Shown one piece after another: positions 26,984 to 36,835 of a stretch of DNA of 64,000 nt. Under the pieces are notes generated by a model, which saw only the letters and a program-made list of their open reading frames with translations, searched no databases and was not told the origin of the DNA. The position numbers and the translations under genes are program-made. How positions within the stretch are numbered: position 1 is the first letter of the stretch; each line of letters opens with the position of its first letter. The stretch is taken from the NCBI GenBank assembly GCA_963736695.1, contig CAVTPU010000001.1:620001-684000 (forward strand). The letters run 5' to 3'. The DNA comes from CAVTPU01 sp963736695. Lineage in GTDB: Bacteria > Actinomycetota > Actinomycetes > Mycobacteriales > Micromonosporaceae.

Positions 26984-27127
26984 CGCGACCCCCACATGCA
27001 AAACGGGCGTACGGCGGGACACCGCACACTCCGAGGCTGGCAAGAATACGAAACGTGGGGCCGTTCGACAACCGTGCCACGCCAATGCGTCACGAATCAG
27101 ATACTTTGCGCATATGCCAAAGGCAGA

Positions 27128-28645
27128 TCAACGCGTACGGGTCGGATATTCAACACCTCTCTCACCGTGCCATCGCGCCAGGCGACCCCGACGGCTCACC
27201 GCCCGCAACCGACGCTCCGCCACATCGCGGCACGCCTGGGTCACCACGATGAGCAGGTTATCGCCCGCCCGCAGCCGGGTGCGCAGGTCTGGCACGAACC
27301 CGACCCCGTCGCGCAACACCAGTGTCACCACCGCGCCCGCCGGCAGTCGAAGCTCATCGAGATGGACCCCCGCGAGATGCGACCCGACCGGCACCTCCAA
27401 CTGCAGGAGATCGGCCCCCATCCGTTCCAGGGGCGCCGCCTCCACCTGCAGCTCGGTCGGCTCGGCCGGCGCGGTGACCCCCAGCCAGCCCGCGACCGGC
27501 GCGATCGTGGTCGCCTGCAGCAAGGTAAAGATCACCACGAGCACGAAGACCACGTCGAACAGTCGAGTCGCTCCCGGCACACCCGCCGATAACGGAATCG
27601 TCGCGAGAACGATCGGAACCGCCCCCCGCAGCCCCGCCCACGACAGGAACGCCTGCTCACGCCAGCCGAAACCGAACCAGGAGACGCTGGCCGCCACCGC
27701 CACCGGTCGGGCCAGCACCACCAGCACCAGACCCACGAGCAGGGCCGGCAACAGCACCTGCGGCAGTCTGCTCGGTGACGCGAGCAGACCCAACAACACA
27801 AACAATCCGATCTGCGCCAGCCACGCGAGACCGTCGGCGAAACCCGCGATCGCCTGGCGGTGCGGCAGACGGGAATTGCCGAGCACCACCGCCGCCACAT
27901 AGACGGCGAGGAAGCCTGAGGCGTGGGCCACCGTCGCCGACGCGTAGGCGAAGACCAACAATCCCATCGCCGCGAGGGGATAGAGCCCGGCCGCCGGCAA
28001 CGCCACCCGCCGCAGACCCACGACACCAAGCCATCCCAGACCCAGACCCACCGCCGCACCGAGCACCAGCTCATAGACGATCAGGCCGGCCTGCAGCCAC
28101 CACGGACCGGGCGGCGCCGAGCTGGAGAACGCCGACAGCACGGTCACTAAAAGCACCGCTGGCGCGTCGTTGACACCCGACTCCGCCTCAAGCAACACCA
28201 TCAACCGCGGCGCGATCCGCAGTCGACGCAGAGTCGAGAAGACCGCCGCCGCATCGGTCGAGGACAGGACCGCGCCGAGCAGCAACGCCGACTGCCACGA
28301 CAAACCAAGAATCAGGTGTACGACCACGCCGACCACCGCGACGCTCACCACGACCCCGGCAGTGGCCAACGCCGACGCCGCCATCAACACCCGACGCACT
28401 GCCGACCACCGAGTGGTCAACCCACCCTCAGCGATGATCACCACAAGAGCGCAGAAACCCAACACCCGGGTCAGTTCCGCGTCGTCGAACTGAACACCCA
28501 GCCCGGCCTCGCCGAGGGCGACGCCGAACAACAGATAGACCAACAGGCTGGGCAACCCGGATCGAACGGAGAACCGCACCGCGACCACCGAGATCAGCAG
28601 CACACCTGCCGCGATCAACAGGGCGATGTTGAACTCGTCGATCAT
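27128..28645 (-). CDS. Potassium/proton antiporter (CPA1 family) with C-terminal RCK_C domain
   Basis: 505 residues: about 12-13 membrane helices, then a cytoplasmic tail (about 400-505) with a TrkA-C-like fold (LLQLEVPVGSHLAGVHLDEL, AVVTLVLRDG, AGDNLLIVV). Ion-site region: LSSTDAAAVFSTLRRL and LLEAESGVNDAPAVLLV, with the family's paired acidic residues. It should exchange K+ or Na+ for H+. The RCK_C domain in relatives may sense nucleotides, c-di-AMP included. ATG 28645 overlaps the DUF167 gene stop (ATGA). Confidence 0.92.
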   Translation of the reverse strand: MIDEFNIALLIAAGVLLISVVAVRFSVRSGLPSLLVYLLFGVALGEAGLGVQFDDAELTRVLGFCALVVIIAEGGLTTRWSAVRRVLMAASALATAGVVVSVAVVGVVVHLILGLSWQSALLLGAVLSSTDAAAVFSTLRRLRIAPRLMVLLEAESGVNDAPAVLLVTVLSAFSSSAPPGPWWLQAGLIVYELVLGAAVGLGLGWLGVVGLRRVALPAAGLYPLAAMGLLVFAYASATVAHASGFLAVYVAAVVLGNSRLPHRQAIAGFADGLAWLAQIGLFVLLGLLASPSRLPQVLLPALLVGLVLVVLARPVAVAASVSWFGFGWREQAFLSWAGLRGAVPIVLATIPLSAGVPGATRLFDVVFVLVVIFTLLQATTIAPVAGWLGVTAPAEPTELQVEAAPLERMGADLLQLEVPVGSHLAGVHLDELRLPAGAVVTLVLRDGVGFVPDLRTRLRAGDNLLIVVTQACRDVAERRLRAVSRRGRLARWHGERGVEYPTRTR

Positions 28646-28944
28646 TTCGCTCCCGCGCGCAACCGGGTCAACCGGTCCTCGACATCGACGGGCGGATCGA
28701 CGATCGCGACGACCTTGTCGCGACTTGTCTGTCCAATATGCAGACTCACCTGGCGTCGACGCACGCCCAACGCCCGCGCGAGCGCGACGAGCACGGCCTC
28801 CGTGGCCCGCCCGTCGACGGCGGGCGCCCCCACGGCGACAATCAACGCGGGGCCGAGCGCACCGTCATAACACCCGCCCACCTTCGTTCGGGAGGCACCC
28901 GGACGGACTCGAATGGCGACGGTGACGCTGGCGACCTGGGACAC
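28642..28944 (-). CDS. DUF167 (YggU) family protein
   Basis: 100 residues of the small DUF167 fold: VAIRVRPGASRTKVGG, LIVAVGAPAVDGRATEAV and ALARALGVRRRQVSLHIGQTS match the family pattern of basic patch and nucleic-acid-like surface. Function unknown across the family. Coupled to the antiporter gene by an ATGA overlap. Confidence 0.88.
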   Translation of the reverse strand: MSQVASVTVAIRVRPGASRTKVGGCYDGALGPALIVAVGAPAVDGRATEAVLVALARALGVRRRQVSLHIGQTSRDKVVAIVDPPVDVEDRLTRLRAGAK

Positions 28945-29052
28945 GCACTATTGAAACATCACGCGGCCGACGAAAAGACCATCGGGCCCGCGCCGAGCCG
29001 AGACAGTCACCACACCGTGGTGGGCGCACCCGCACCCGTTGAGCGGGCGCGC

Positions 29053-29089
29053 CGGTCGACGGGTGCGGTGCTCACGCACCCGTCGACCG
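29053..29089. terminator. Perfect 15-bp hairpin after divIVA
   Basis: CGGTCGACGGGTGCG (29053-29067) and its exact complement (29075-29089) flank a seven-base loop, starting nine bases beyond the divIVA stop. There is no clear T-run, as is common for actinobacterial terminators. It marks the end of the dcw transcription unit. Confidence 0.7.
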
Positions 29090-29097
29090 CGGATAGA

Positions 29098-29880
29098 TCA
29101 GCGACTGGCGTCCGCAGCTGTGCGGGTCGCGCCAGCGGCGGCGAAGTTGCCCGTCCCGCCGCCCGACTTCGTGTCGACCGCAGCCGGCGTGGCTCGGTTG
29201 ATCTCGCTTTCGAGCGACTGCCCGCGACCCTCGAGGTCACGCAGCTGACTCTCCAGGTAGGCCTTGAGCCGGGTGCGGTATTCGCGCTCGAACTGCTTGA
29301 GTTCCTCGATGTGCTTCTGCAACGCGGTCCGCTTCGAGTCAAGGCTGCCCATGACCTCTTGGTGACGCTGACGGGCGTCGCGCTCCAAGGCCTCAGCCTT
29401 GGCCCGCGCGTCGCGGGTCATCTCGTCGGCCTTCGTGCGGGCCTCGGTGACGAGCGCGTCGGCCTCGCGGCGCGCGTCGCCCACGTGCTCGTCGGCGGTG
29501 CGCTGCGCCATCATGAGCACCCGCAGGGCCTGCTGTTCGCCGTCACCGGCCGCCGGGGGCGGCGGTCCCGCCGCACGCAGTTGCTCGATCTCGGCCTGCA
29601 TCTGACGGGCCGCCTGCTCGGCGGCGGCCTTCTCCCGCTGGATGCGGTCGAGCTGGGTCTTGAGGTCGGCGACCTCGCCCGTGTGCCGCATGTCTCCACC
29701 GGTCGGCACCGGCGCCCCGCCGGACCCGGCACGCAACTCGTTGTTCTCTTCGATCAGACGGGCAAGTTCACGCTCGACCTCGTCGAGGAAGGCGTCCACC
29801 TCTTCCTCGTCATACCCCCGCTTGCCGATGGGGGGCTTCTTGAATGCGACGTTGTGAACGTCGGCCGGGGTCAGCGGCAT
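29098..29880 (-). CDS. divIVA: DivIVA/Wag31 polar growth and division protein
   Basis: 260 residues. N-terminal DivIVA membrane-curvature domain: MPLTPADVHNVAFKKPPI, then GYDEEEVDAFLDEVERELARL. Two long coiled coils follow (about 75-110 and 120-225), broken by a Pro/Ala-rich linker. In actinomycetes it recruits cell wall synthesis to poles and septa and is essential. ATG with GAGGAGT upstream. Last gene of the dcw cluster, after yggT. Confidence 0.96.
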   Translation of the reverse strand: MPLTPADVHNVAFKKPPIGKRGYDEEEVDAFLDEVERELARLIEENNELRAGSGGAPVPTGGDMRHTGEVADLKTQLDRIQREKAAAEQAARQMQAEIEQLRAAGPPPPAAGDGEQQALRVLMMAQRTADEHVGDARREADALVTEARTKADEMTRDARAKAEALERDARQRHQEVMGSLDSKRTALQKHIEELKQFEREYRTRLKAYLESQLRDLEGRGQSLESEINRATPAAVDTKSGGGTGNFAAAGATRTAADASR

Positions 29881-29917
29881 CGAGACTCCTCAGGTCGTAA
29901 AGCGACGGCTGTCGCGA

Positions 29918-30277
29918 TCAGCTGGACTGTTGCGCCCATCTGATCAGATTGTCGAGCACCAGACTCTGTAGCAGTATCACAATGATCAGCAATACGAATG
30001 CGGACAGGTCAAGGCTCACCGTACCAAGCCGGAGGGGTGGAATCACTCGCCTCAACGCCTTCAGCGGGGGGTCGGTCACGCTCCAGATGACCTCCATCGC
30101 GGCAGCCGATCCCCGCCCCGGCTGCCACCGGCGCCCGAAACTCATCACGCTACTTAGGACAAACCGGGCAAGCAGCAGATAGAAAAAGGTGAAGACGAGC
30201 AGATGAAGGATCTGCAATGTCACGAGCACCCGGACGCGCCTCCCAGCCATGCGCCCGCCCACTGGCGGACGCGTCAC
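29918..30277 (-). CDS. YggT-family membrane protein
   Basis: 119 residues with two hydrophobic blocks: LHLLVFTFFYLLLARFVLS near residue 25, and LSAFVLLIIVILLQSLVLDNLI at the end. The middle carries the family stretch TDPPLKALRRVIPPLRLGTVSLDLS. Its role in division is unclear; it always sits between sepF and divIVA in actinobacterial dcw clusters. The GTG at 30277 overlaps the sepF stop (GTGA); ATG at about 30250 is an alternative. Confidence 0.92.
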   Translation of the reverse strand: MTRPPVGGRMAGRRVRVLVTLQILHLLVFTFFYLLLARFVLSSVMSFGRRWQPGRGSAAAMEVIWSVTDPPLKALRRVIPPLRLGTVSLDLSAFVLLIIVILLQSLVLDNLIRWAQQSS

Positions 30278-31096
30278 CCCTGATTGAAGAAGCCACCTTC
30301 GGCGATCCGTGCCTTGTCCTCCGCCGTCACCTGAATGTCGGCCGGCGAGAGGAGGAAGACTCGGTTCGTCACCCGCTCGAAGCTACCACGGAGTCCGAAC
30401 GCGAGCCCGGCCGCGAAGTCGACCAGCCGTTTGGCGTCCGGCTCGTCCATCTCCGTGAGATTCATGATCACCGGATAGCCGTCGCGGAAGTGCTCACCGA
30501 TGGTGCGGGCCTCGTTGTAGGTCGTCGGGTGCAGCGTCGTGATCTGATAGCGCCGGGCCTGGTCGTCGGCGACCACAGCCTCGCTCACGCAGGTTGACCT
30601 GCGGGGCGAGCGCGAGGTTGTCCTGCGTGGGATAGACGATCGGATTCGAACCGGTCGATGACGCCCGCGCCCCGGGCCGCACCCCGAGCCGCTCGACTCG
30701 AGGCGCCTCCGCCTCGTGCGCGCTCAAGCCGTGGCCGCTCGCTGCGTGAGTGGCCAGACCAAGGCCGTCACGTCCGGTCGACGACTCGTCGCGGTCCGCC
30801 ATGCGCAGCTGGGACGCGCGCAGATCGGCGGCGTGCAGATCCGACGCACGCAGGTCGGCAGCGCGACTATCCGCAACCCGCCGATCGCGGTCGGTGGCGA
30901 ATGTCTCGTTGACGTGGGTCTGCGTGCCGCGTGACTCCCGAGCTCGAGCCCGGGGAGCCGTGCGGGTGGTGGCACGATTTCTCGTCGGCGGGGCGAAATC
31001 GTCGTCGTCATCGCCGAACTCGTCATCGAAGGCGCGGTCGTCGACCTCGTCCTCGACCAAGCCGAGCCACACGCCCGCCTTTCGCAGTGCACCCAT
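30274..31096 (-). CDS. sepF: Cell division protein SepF, reading frame broken by an apparent +1 insertion
   Basis: SepF polymerises, anchors FtsZ at the membrane and is the main FtsZ tether in actinobacteria. The N-terminal membrane helix (MGALRKAGVWLGLVEDE) and acidic linker are in one frame; the SepF core (YQITTLHPTTYNEARTIGEHF, RDGYPVIMNLTEM, RLVDFAAGLAFGLRG, NRVFLLSPADI) is in the next. The switch lies near 30580-30590, where one extra base explains everything (823 nt = 3n+1). The linker contains a run of five-residue units (AADLR, ASDLH, AADLR, ASQLR) unusual for SepF. ATG 31096 has a GGAGG-type site upstream. Confidence 0.85.
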
Positions 31097-31150
31097 CGTC
31101 GCGCCCCCCTCCGTCCCGCTACCCGGCCCAACGCCCCCCGCGCCGCACCT

Positions 31151-31180
31151 GTAATATTCGCGGACTGATGAAAATCACAA
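31151..31180 (-). promoter_or_regulatory. Possible sepF promoter
   Basis: Read on the minus strand: TTGTGA (31180-31175), 18 bases, TATTAC (31156-31151), about 55 bases before the sepF ATG. The segment is AT-rich compared with its surroundings. Weak spacing and no direct proof. Confidence 0.35.
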
Positions 31181-31206
31181 CCGTGTCATTCCGGCGTGTG
31201 ATCAGG

Positions 31207-31978
31207 CTACAGGAGCTGTGGGCGCTTCCCTAGCAATAAGCTTCCTACCCGTACGTGTGTCGCACCGTAATCGATCGCTATCTCAAAGTCATGACTCATA
31301 CCGGCGGAGATTAGATTCGCGTCCGGATGGTCCCGTCTTATCCGCCCCGCGATCGTTGCGAGCTCGGCGAACGCCGCCTCCGGAGTCGCAGTCCATCGGG
31401 GCCACCGCCATCACCCCGCGCAACCGCAATCCGCCCGAATCGGAGACTGCGGCGATCACCCGCTCGAGGTCGCGGTCGGGGTCGTCCGCCGCTCTCATCG
31501 CCCCACCCCGATGCGGGTCGCCATCGATGCTCACCTGCACGAGCACGTCGAGCTTCTCGTCGCGACGAGCCGACGCGGCCCGATCGAGCGCGCCCGCCAG
31601 CCGGACCCCGTCAACCGAGTGGACCATGCTGGCGTAGCCCACCACTGACCGGCATTTGTTGCGTTGAAGTTGGCCGATGAAGTGCCAGCGTGCGCCCAGC
31701 CCCGCCGCCGCCTCAGCTTTGGCGGCCGCCTCCTGGTCTCTGTTCTCGCCGATGTCGGCAACGCCGACGGCGAGCAGGTGTGCCACGTCGGAGACCGGAT
31801 AGGTCTTCGTCACCCCGACGAGGGTCACGTCGTCGTCGGCACGCCCGGCCCGGACACACGCCGCCCGAATCCGCGAACGCACCGCGGCGACATTCGTCGC
31901 GATCTCGTGCCGCCGCGCCGGCCCGGGGTCGTCGGGCGGGGTCTCGCCAGGCGAGGTGGTTGCATCCTGATCTGTCAC
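31207..31978 (-). CDS. yggS: YggS/PROSC-family PLP-homeostasis protein, frame broken by an apparent +1 insertion
   Basis: PLP-binding TIM-barrel protein without known catalysis, thought to buffer pyridoxal phosphate. N-terminal part: LVGVTKTYPVSDVAHLL with the PLP Lys, IGENRDQEAAAKA, WHFIGQLQRNKCR. After VMAVAPMDCDS the frame shifts at about 31378-31384. The remainder (EAAFAELATIAGRIRRD, SAGMSHDFEIAIDYG, THVRVGSSLLGKR) is in the next frame and stops with TAG at 31207-31209. The last 120 bp are much less GC-rich than the rest and use CTA, ATA, TTA and TTG codons. Start GTG 31978. Confidence 0.85.
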
Positions 31979-32044
31979 ACCTCGACCTTAAAGGGCTCTC
32001 CGACTGCGGCGGCCGGGAGCCAGTCCACGTCGACGGCGGTGCGG

Positions 32045-33151
32045 TCAGGAGCCGTTCTTCAGGAAGTCGGGCACGTCGACGTCGTCGAACAGCACCCGAC
32101 GTGGCGGCTGCACCGGAGCGGGACGCTGGGTCGCGACCGGCGCCTCACCCGTGCGGAGAGAAGACCGAACGACGCTGCGCGTCGGCCGGCCGGTAGGCGG
32201 GGGCCCCACCGTCGAATCCCGCCGCGATGACGGTGACCCGCACCTCGTCGCCGAGCGCGTCGTCGATGACCGCGCCGAAGATGATGTTGGCATCCGAGTG
32301 GGCCGCGTCGGTGACCAGCTGCGCCGCGTCGTTGATCTCGAACAGTCCGAGGTCGGAACCGCCGGCGATGGAGAGCAGCACGCCGCGGGCGCCGTCCATG
32401 CTCTGCTCCAGCAGCGGGCTGGAGATCGCGCGCTCGGCCGCCTCGACCGCGCGGTTCTCGCCACGGGCGCTGCCGATGCCCATCAGCGCGCTGCCGGCGC
32501 CGCTCATCACGCTCTTCACGTCGGCGAAGTCGAGGTTGATCAGACCCGGCGTGGTGATCAGATCGGTGATGCCCTGCACGCCGGAGAGCAGCACCTGGTC
32601 GGCCTGCCGGAACGCGTCCATCATGCTGATGCTGCGGTCGCCGAGGGCGAGCAGCCGGTCGTTGGGGATGACGATGAGCGTGTCGCACTGGTTGACGCAG
32701 CTCGTCGATGCCGGCTCTCGGCCTGCACCTGGCGACGCTTGCCCTCGAACGAGAACGGTCGGGTGACCACGCCGATGGTGAGCGCGCCGATCTTGCGGGC
32801 GATGCTCGCCACCACCGGCGCGCCGCCGGTGCCGGTGCCGCCGCCCTCACCGCAGGTGACGAAGACCATGTCGGCCCCGCGCAGCACCTCTTCGATCTCG
32901 TCGCGGTGATCCTCGGCGGCGTTACGCCCGACGTCGGGATTGGCGCCCGCTCCCAGGCCCCGGGTCAGCTCGCGTCCGACGTCGAGCTTGACGTCGGCGT
33001 CGCTCATCAGCAGCGCCTGCGCGTCGGTGTTGATGGCGATGAACTCGACGCCCTTGAGACCGACCTCGATCATGCGGTTGACGGCGTTCACGCCACCGCC
33101 ACCGATGCCGACCACCTTGATGACCGCCAGGTAGTTGTGCGGAGGTGTCAT
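32045..33151 (-). CDS. ftsZ: Cell division GTPase FtsZ, frame broken by three apparent +1 insertions
   Basis: Tubulin-like GTPase forming the Z-ring. Frame 1: LAVIKVVGIGGGGVNAVNRM, AINTDAQAL, GRNAAEDHRDEIEEVL and the G-box GGGTGTGGAP. Extra bases near 32711-32714 and 32688-32694 move the reading to frame 3, which carries MMDAFRQADQVLLSGVQGI, the synergy loop LINLDFADVKSVM and ANIIFGAVIDDALGDEVRV. A third near 32145-32149 makes a TGA and moves the C-terminal peptide DDVDVPDFLKNGS out of frame. Three insertions restore the overall phase (1107 nt). ATG 33151 has AAGGGA eight bases upstream. About 367 residues if repaired. Confidence 0.9.
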
Positions 33152-33235
33152 CAATGATTCCCTTCGAGGCTGCGGTGGCCGGCCTGTGTGGACGGTTTCC
33201 CCGTGAACGTCGGTCGAGAACGAAACTCTCAACCT

Positions 33236-33262
33236 TTACTAGAGACTGGAGATCAGTGTCAA
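33236..33262 (-). promoter_or_regulatory. Putative ftsZ promoter
   Basis: Minus strand: perfect TTGACA (33262-33257), 15-base spacer, TAGTAA (33241-33236), about 85 bases before the ftsZ ATG. The 311-bp ftsQ-ftsZ gap holds no gene; internal ftsZ promoters at this place are known in Streptomyces and mycobacteria. Confidence 0.5.
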
Positions 33263-33462
33263 CTGATGAGCCTGTTTCGGACCGTATTCGTCTCAACGCT
33301 TCGATCCAAGCAACTTAACGGCGTGTCGGGCGAATGGTCGCTGCCACACTGAGGTTTTCCGAGCCGTTCACCGTCACGCGCAACCGCCACTCGCCACGGC
33401 GACCAGTCCCCGCCCCCAGAGACGAACCTCTACCGTAGCCGCAATCCGCCGGCCACGCCGCA

Positions 33463-34293
33463 TCAGTTCGCGGTCGCCCACCGACGCGACCGCACCGCCA
33501 CCACCTCGGGCGCGCTGACATCGATCGTCCGACCGCCCCGGCCGAGCAGAGCGGTGACCACCCGCGCCTTCGTCTCGCTCTGATCAACATCACCCCACAC
33601 GACCGTGCGACCATCGGTGAGCTTCAACTGAATTTCGGTCGACGCCGGCACGAGCACCTCAGCGACCCGGTCGCGCAACGGTTCGGTCAGCGACGCCACC
33701 ACCCGCAGCGCCGCCTGGGTCGCCGAATCGCTCGGCCCGGGGTGCGCCAGGCGCACCAACACCACGCCGCCTGGCCTCGCCCGGACCTGGTTGAAGACCA
33801 CCCCGCTGCGGTCGAGCACCACGAATCCACCATGGATGGCCACGGCCGCCACCGGCGAACGCTCGGTCACCGCGATCACCAACGCGCCGGGCCATGAGCG
33901 GTCGACCACGACGTCGGCGACCGCTGGCAGCGCACGCACCCGGCCGCGAACGGCATCGGTGTCGACAGCGGCCAACGGCGTTCCCGGCGGAACCGCGGCG
34001 ACCTCGCGAACCTGCGCTGGCGCGACGATATGCGCGCCCGTCACGACGACCTCGCGGACCGCGAAGACCGTCGTGGCGAACAGAACCCAACCGACGACAC
34101 CGGCCGCGATGCCGACGACCGCACCCCACGCCCACCAACGACGCCATCGTGCGGGAAACCGACGCGCGACCCGGGCCACCCTCGACCGCCACGAACGACG
34201 AGACCGCCGGGCCCACCGTCGCACCGACTCGGGCATGGCGTCCTTGCCGGCCCGCACAAGGCGCCAGCGACGTCCGCCGCGCCCACCGGTCAC
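33463..34293 (-). CDS. ftsQ: Cell division protein FtsQ
   Basis: 276 residues: Arg/Trp-rich cytoplasmic N-terminus (about 55), one helix (WGAVVGIAAGVVGWVLFATT), POTRA-type domain (FAVREVVVTGAHIVAPAQVREVAAV), then the FtsQ beta domain (VFNQVRARPGGVVLVRLAH, LKLTDGRTVVWGD). Binds FtsB/FtsL in the divisome. GTG 34293 overlaps the murC stop (GTGA). Frame intact, unlike its neighbours. Confidence 0.95.
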   Translation of the reverse strand: MTGGRGGRRWRLVRAGKDAMPESVRRWARRSRRSWRSRVARVARRFPARWRRWWAWGAVVGIAAGVVGWVLFATTVFAVREVVVTGAHIVAPAQVREVAAVPPGTPLAAVDTDAVRGRVRALPAVADVVVDRSWPGALVIAVTERSPVAAVAIHGGFVVLDRSGVVFNQVRARPGGVVLVRLAHPGPSDSATQAALRVVASLTEPLRDRVAEVLVPASTEIQLKLTDGRTVVWGDVDQSETKARVVTALLGRGGRTIDVSAPEVVAVRSRRWATAN

Positions 34294-35721
34294 GACTGAC
34301 TGCTGGCGGGTTCGGAAGCGCGGACGGCGAGCGCCGCGATCAGTTCGTCGCCCATAAGCGAGATCGGCGGCGCTCCCATCGTCACCACCAGGTCACCGGG
34401 GTGCGCCCGACGCGTCACCTCTGCGGCGACGTCCTCCCACGAGGCGACGAAGACCTTCTGCTCCTCCGGAAGATCAATAGCCGAGGTGAGCGCGATTCCC
34501 CCGTCCCCCGGCCCCCGCACCTCACCGGGTCCGAACACCTCCATGGTGATGACCTCGTCGGCGATGGCGAGCGCTGCGGCGAGCTCCGCACGCAGGTCGC
34601 GGGTGCGATAGACCCGATATGGCTGAAACACCACCACGAGCCGCCCCGACCCCGCCACCTCGCGAAGGGTCGAGAGCGCCGCGGTCATCGCGGTCGGGTG
34701 ATAGGCGTATTCGTCATAGACGCGCACGCCACCGGCCGTACCCTTGAGTTCGAATCGGCGTCGCACGCCCGGAAACGCGGCCAGCCCGGCGATCACCTGG
34801 GGCAGCTCCAGACCCAGCTCGAGCGCGGTGATGCACAGCGGCCGCACTATTGAGACCGAGATGGCGCCCCGGCACCGGCACGGTGATCTCACCCAGCGGT
34901 TCACCCCGCAGGTGGGCCTGATAGCTCACCGACATTCCAGCGATGCGCACTTGGCTGATCCGCAAGGTCGCGTCGGCGGCCTCACCGTAGGTGTCGACCC
35001 GCACCCCGAGTGAGCGCACCCGCTCGGCCAACCGGCGGGTGCGTGGGTCGTCCGCGCATGTGACGAGCAAGCCATCCGGCTCGATGCGGGTGCAGAACTC
35101 GAAGAACGCCTCCGCCAGACCGTCGATGTCGCCATAGGTGTTGAGGTGATCGGCGTCGATGTTGGTGACGATCGCCAAATGCGGGTGATAGTGCAGAAAC
35201 GACCGGTCACTCTCGTCGGCCTCAGCGATGAAGTGCTCGCCACTGCCGTGATGAGCGTTGGAACCCACCTCGGAGATCTCGCCACCGATGACGAACGACG
35301 GGTCGAGACCACAATGCTGCAGGATCGACGTCACCATCGACGTCGTTGTGGTCTTTCCGTGAGTGCCCGCGACCGCCACGGTCCGATGCCCGGACATCGC
35401 CGCCGCGAGCGCCTCCGACCGGTGCAGCACCCGCAGCCCACGGGTCCGGGCCTCGACGAGCTCAACGTGGTCGGTCGGGATCGCCGTCGAATAGACGACC
35501 GTGTCGATCCCGTCCAGATTGCCCACTTCGTGTCTCATGTGGATAGTGCCGCCGAGGGCACGCAGGCCCGCCAGCGCAGGCCAATCCTTAAGCTCGCTTC
35601 CGGTCACCTCGATCCCCCGCGTCAGCAACAGCCGAGCCAACGCGCTCATGCCGACCCCACCGATTCCGATGAGGTGCACCCGCCCCAGGTCCTCGGCGGT
35701 GAGCCTGTCGTCAACTGTCAT
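34290..35721 (-). CDS. murC: UDP-N-acetylmuramate-L-alanine ligase MurC, frame broken by one apparent +1 insertion
   Basis: ATP-dependent ligase adding the first residue of the stem peptide. N-terminal part: HLIGIGGVGMSALARLLL, ATP loop VAGTHGKTTTTSM, IAEADESDRSFLHY, TNIDADHLNTYGD. After GRHLGLNSAAAV one extra base near 34831-34835 shifts the frame; the C-terminal domain (PGVRRRFELKGTAGGVRVYDEYAYHP split here as GVRRRFELKG and VYDEYAYHPTA, then GDLVVTMG) is in the next frame. 1432 nt = 3n+1. ATG overlaps the murG stop. Ends coupled to ftsQ. Confidence 0.9.
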
Positions 35722-36835
35722 GTTCGGCCTCCGACCACATCGAGCACGAACCGGCGCAGCGCCTCATCACCGTCGCGGCGGCCGAAGGTCGCGGCGACCG
35801 CCGCCATCGGCGGCGAGCCGCGGGGCGTCGGTGGCGATCGGCACGACCTGCGACTCGATCCAGTCAGGCGTGAGATCGGCGTCGTCGACGAGCAGGCCGC
35901 CGCCGGCCTTGACCACCGGCAACGCGTTTCGCCGCTGCTCGCCGTTGCCGTAAGGAAGAGGCACATAGACGGCCGGCAGGCCAACCGTGGTCACCTCGGC
36001 GCAGGGTGATCGCCCCGCCCCGACACAACACGAGGTCGGCTGCGGCATAGCCGAGCTCCATCTCCGCGAGATAAGGCAACCGCACATAGGGCGCCGACAG
36101 ATCGGGCGGCACCTCGATGGGGTCGTTGCGTGCCCCGATGACGTGCAGGACCTGCACTCCGGCCGAGGTGAGGGCCTTCGCGGCTCCGGCCATCGCCAGG
36201 TTGATCGACCGGGCCCCCTGCGAGGCGCCGAAGACGAACAGACACGGCAGGTCGGGGTCGAGACCGAAGTGCGCCCGGGCCTCGGGCGCGCGCCTCGGCC
36301 CGGTCGAGCGTGGTGATCGACGGTGCGCAGCGGCACCCCGACGACGCGGGCCGAGGCCAGCAGCGTTGACGCCTGCTGGCTGCGAGTCGAAACCGACGGC
36401 GACATGGGGAGTCAGCCGCATGCCGAGCCGATTCGCGACGCCGGGAGGCACGTTGACCTCGTGGATGACGATCGGGGTGTGCCGCCGCCACGCCGCGAGA
36501 TAGGCCGGCACCGCGACGTATCCGCCGAAGCCCACCACCACGTCGGCGTTGACGTCGTCGAGCACCGCGCGACCGGCCCGCATCGACCGCAGCATTCGCG
36601 CCGGGGTCCGGGCCAGGTCGAGGTTGACCGACCGGGGCAGTTGATGCGCGGGCACCTGACGCAGCTCGTATCCCCGCGCCGGGATGATCTCGCCCTCCAG
36701 CCCCTTGACACTGCCGACGCAGGTGATGCGCACGTCGGGATCGTGACGGCGCAGGCAATCGGCGAAGGCGAGCAGGGGATAGATGTGGCCGCCCGTGCCA
36801 CCCCCGGCGAGCACCACCGACCTCAGCTCAGCCAT
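35718..36835 (-). CDS. murG: Lipid II synthase glycosyltransferase MurG, frame broken by five apparent +1 insertions
   Basis: Transfers GlcNAc to lipid I on the inner membrane face. Frame 1: VVLAGGGTGGHIYPLLAFAD, GFGGYVAVPAYLAAW, VIHEVNVPPGVANR. Extra bases near 36375-36381, 36314-36320 and 36281-36292 cycle the frame back to 1 for FVFGASQGARSINLAM and LAEMELGYAAADLVLCRGGA. Two more (35999-36003 and 35806-35809) put VTTVGLPAVYVPLPYGNGEQ in frame 2 and the end FGRRDGDEALRRFVLDVVGG in frame 3. Five in about 570 bp is the densest stretch in the window. ATG 36835 has GAGGAG upstream. Confidence 0.9.

Noticed and set aside
30638..30660. tRNA T-loop-like sequence (GGTTCGAATCC type)
   Set aside because: It lies within sepF coding sequence and no cloverleaf partner arms are found.
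33152..33462. Hidden gene (YlmD/laccase-domain type or other) between ftsQ and ftsZ
   Set aside because: No frame with family motifs; the region fits a promoter zone. ylmD, often found next to ftsZ, is also absent between ftsZ and yggS (66 bp).
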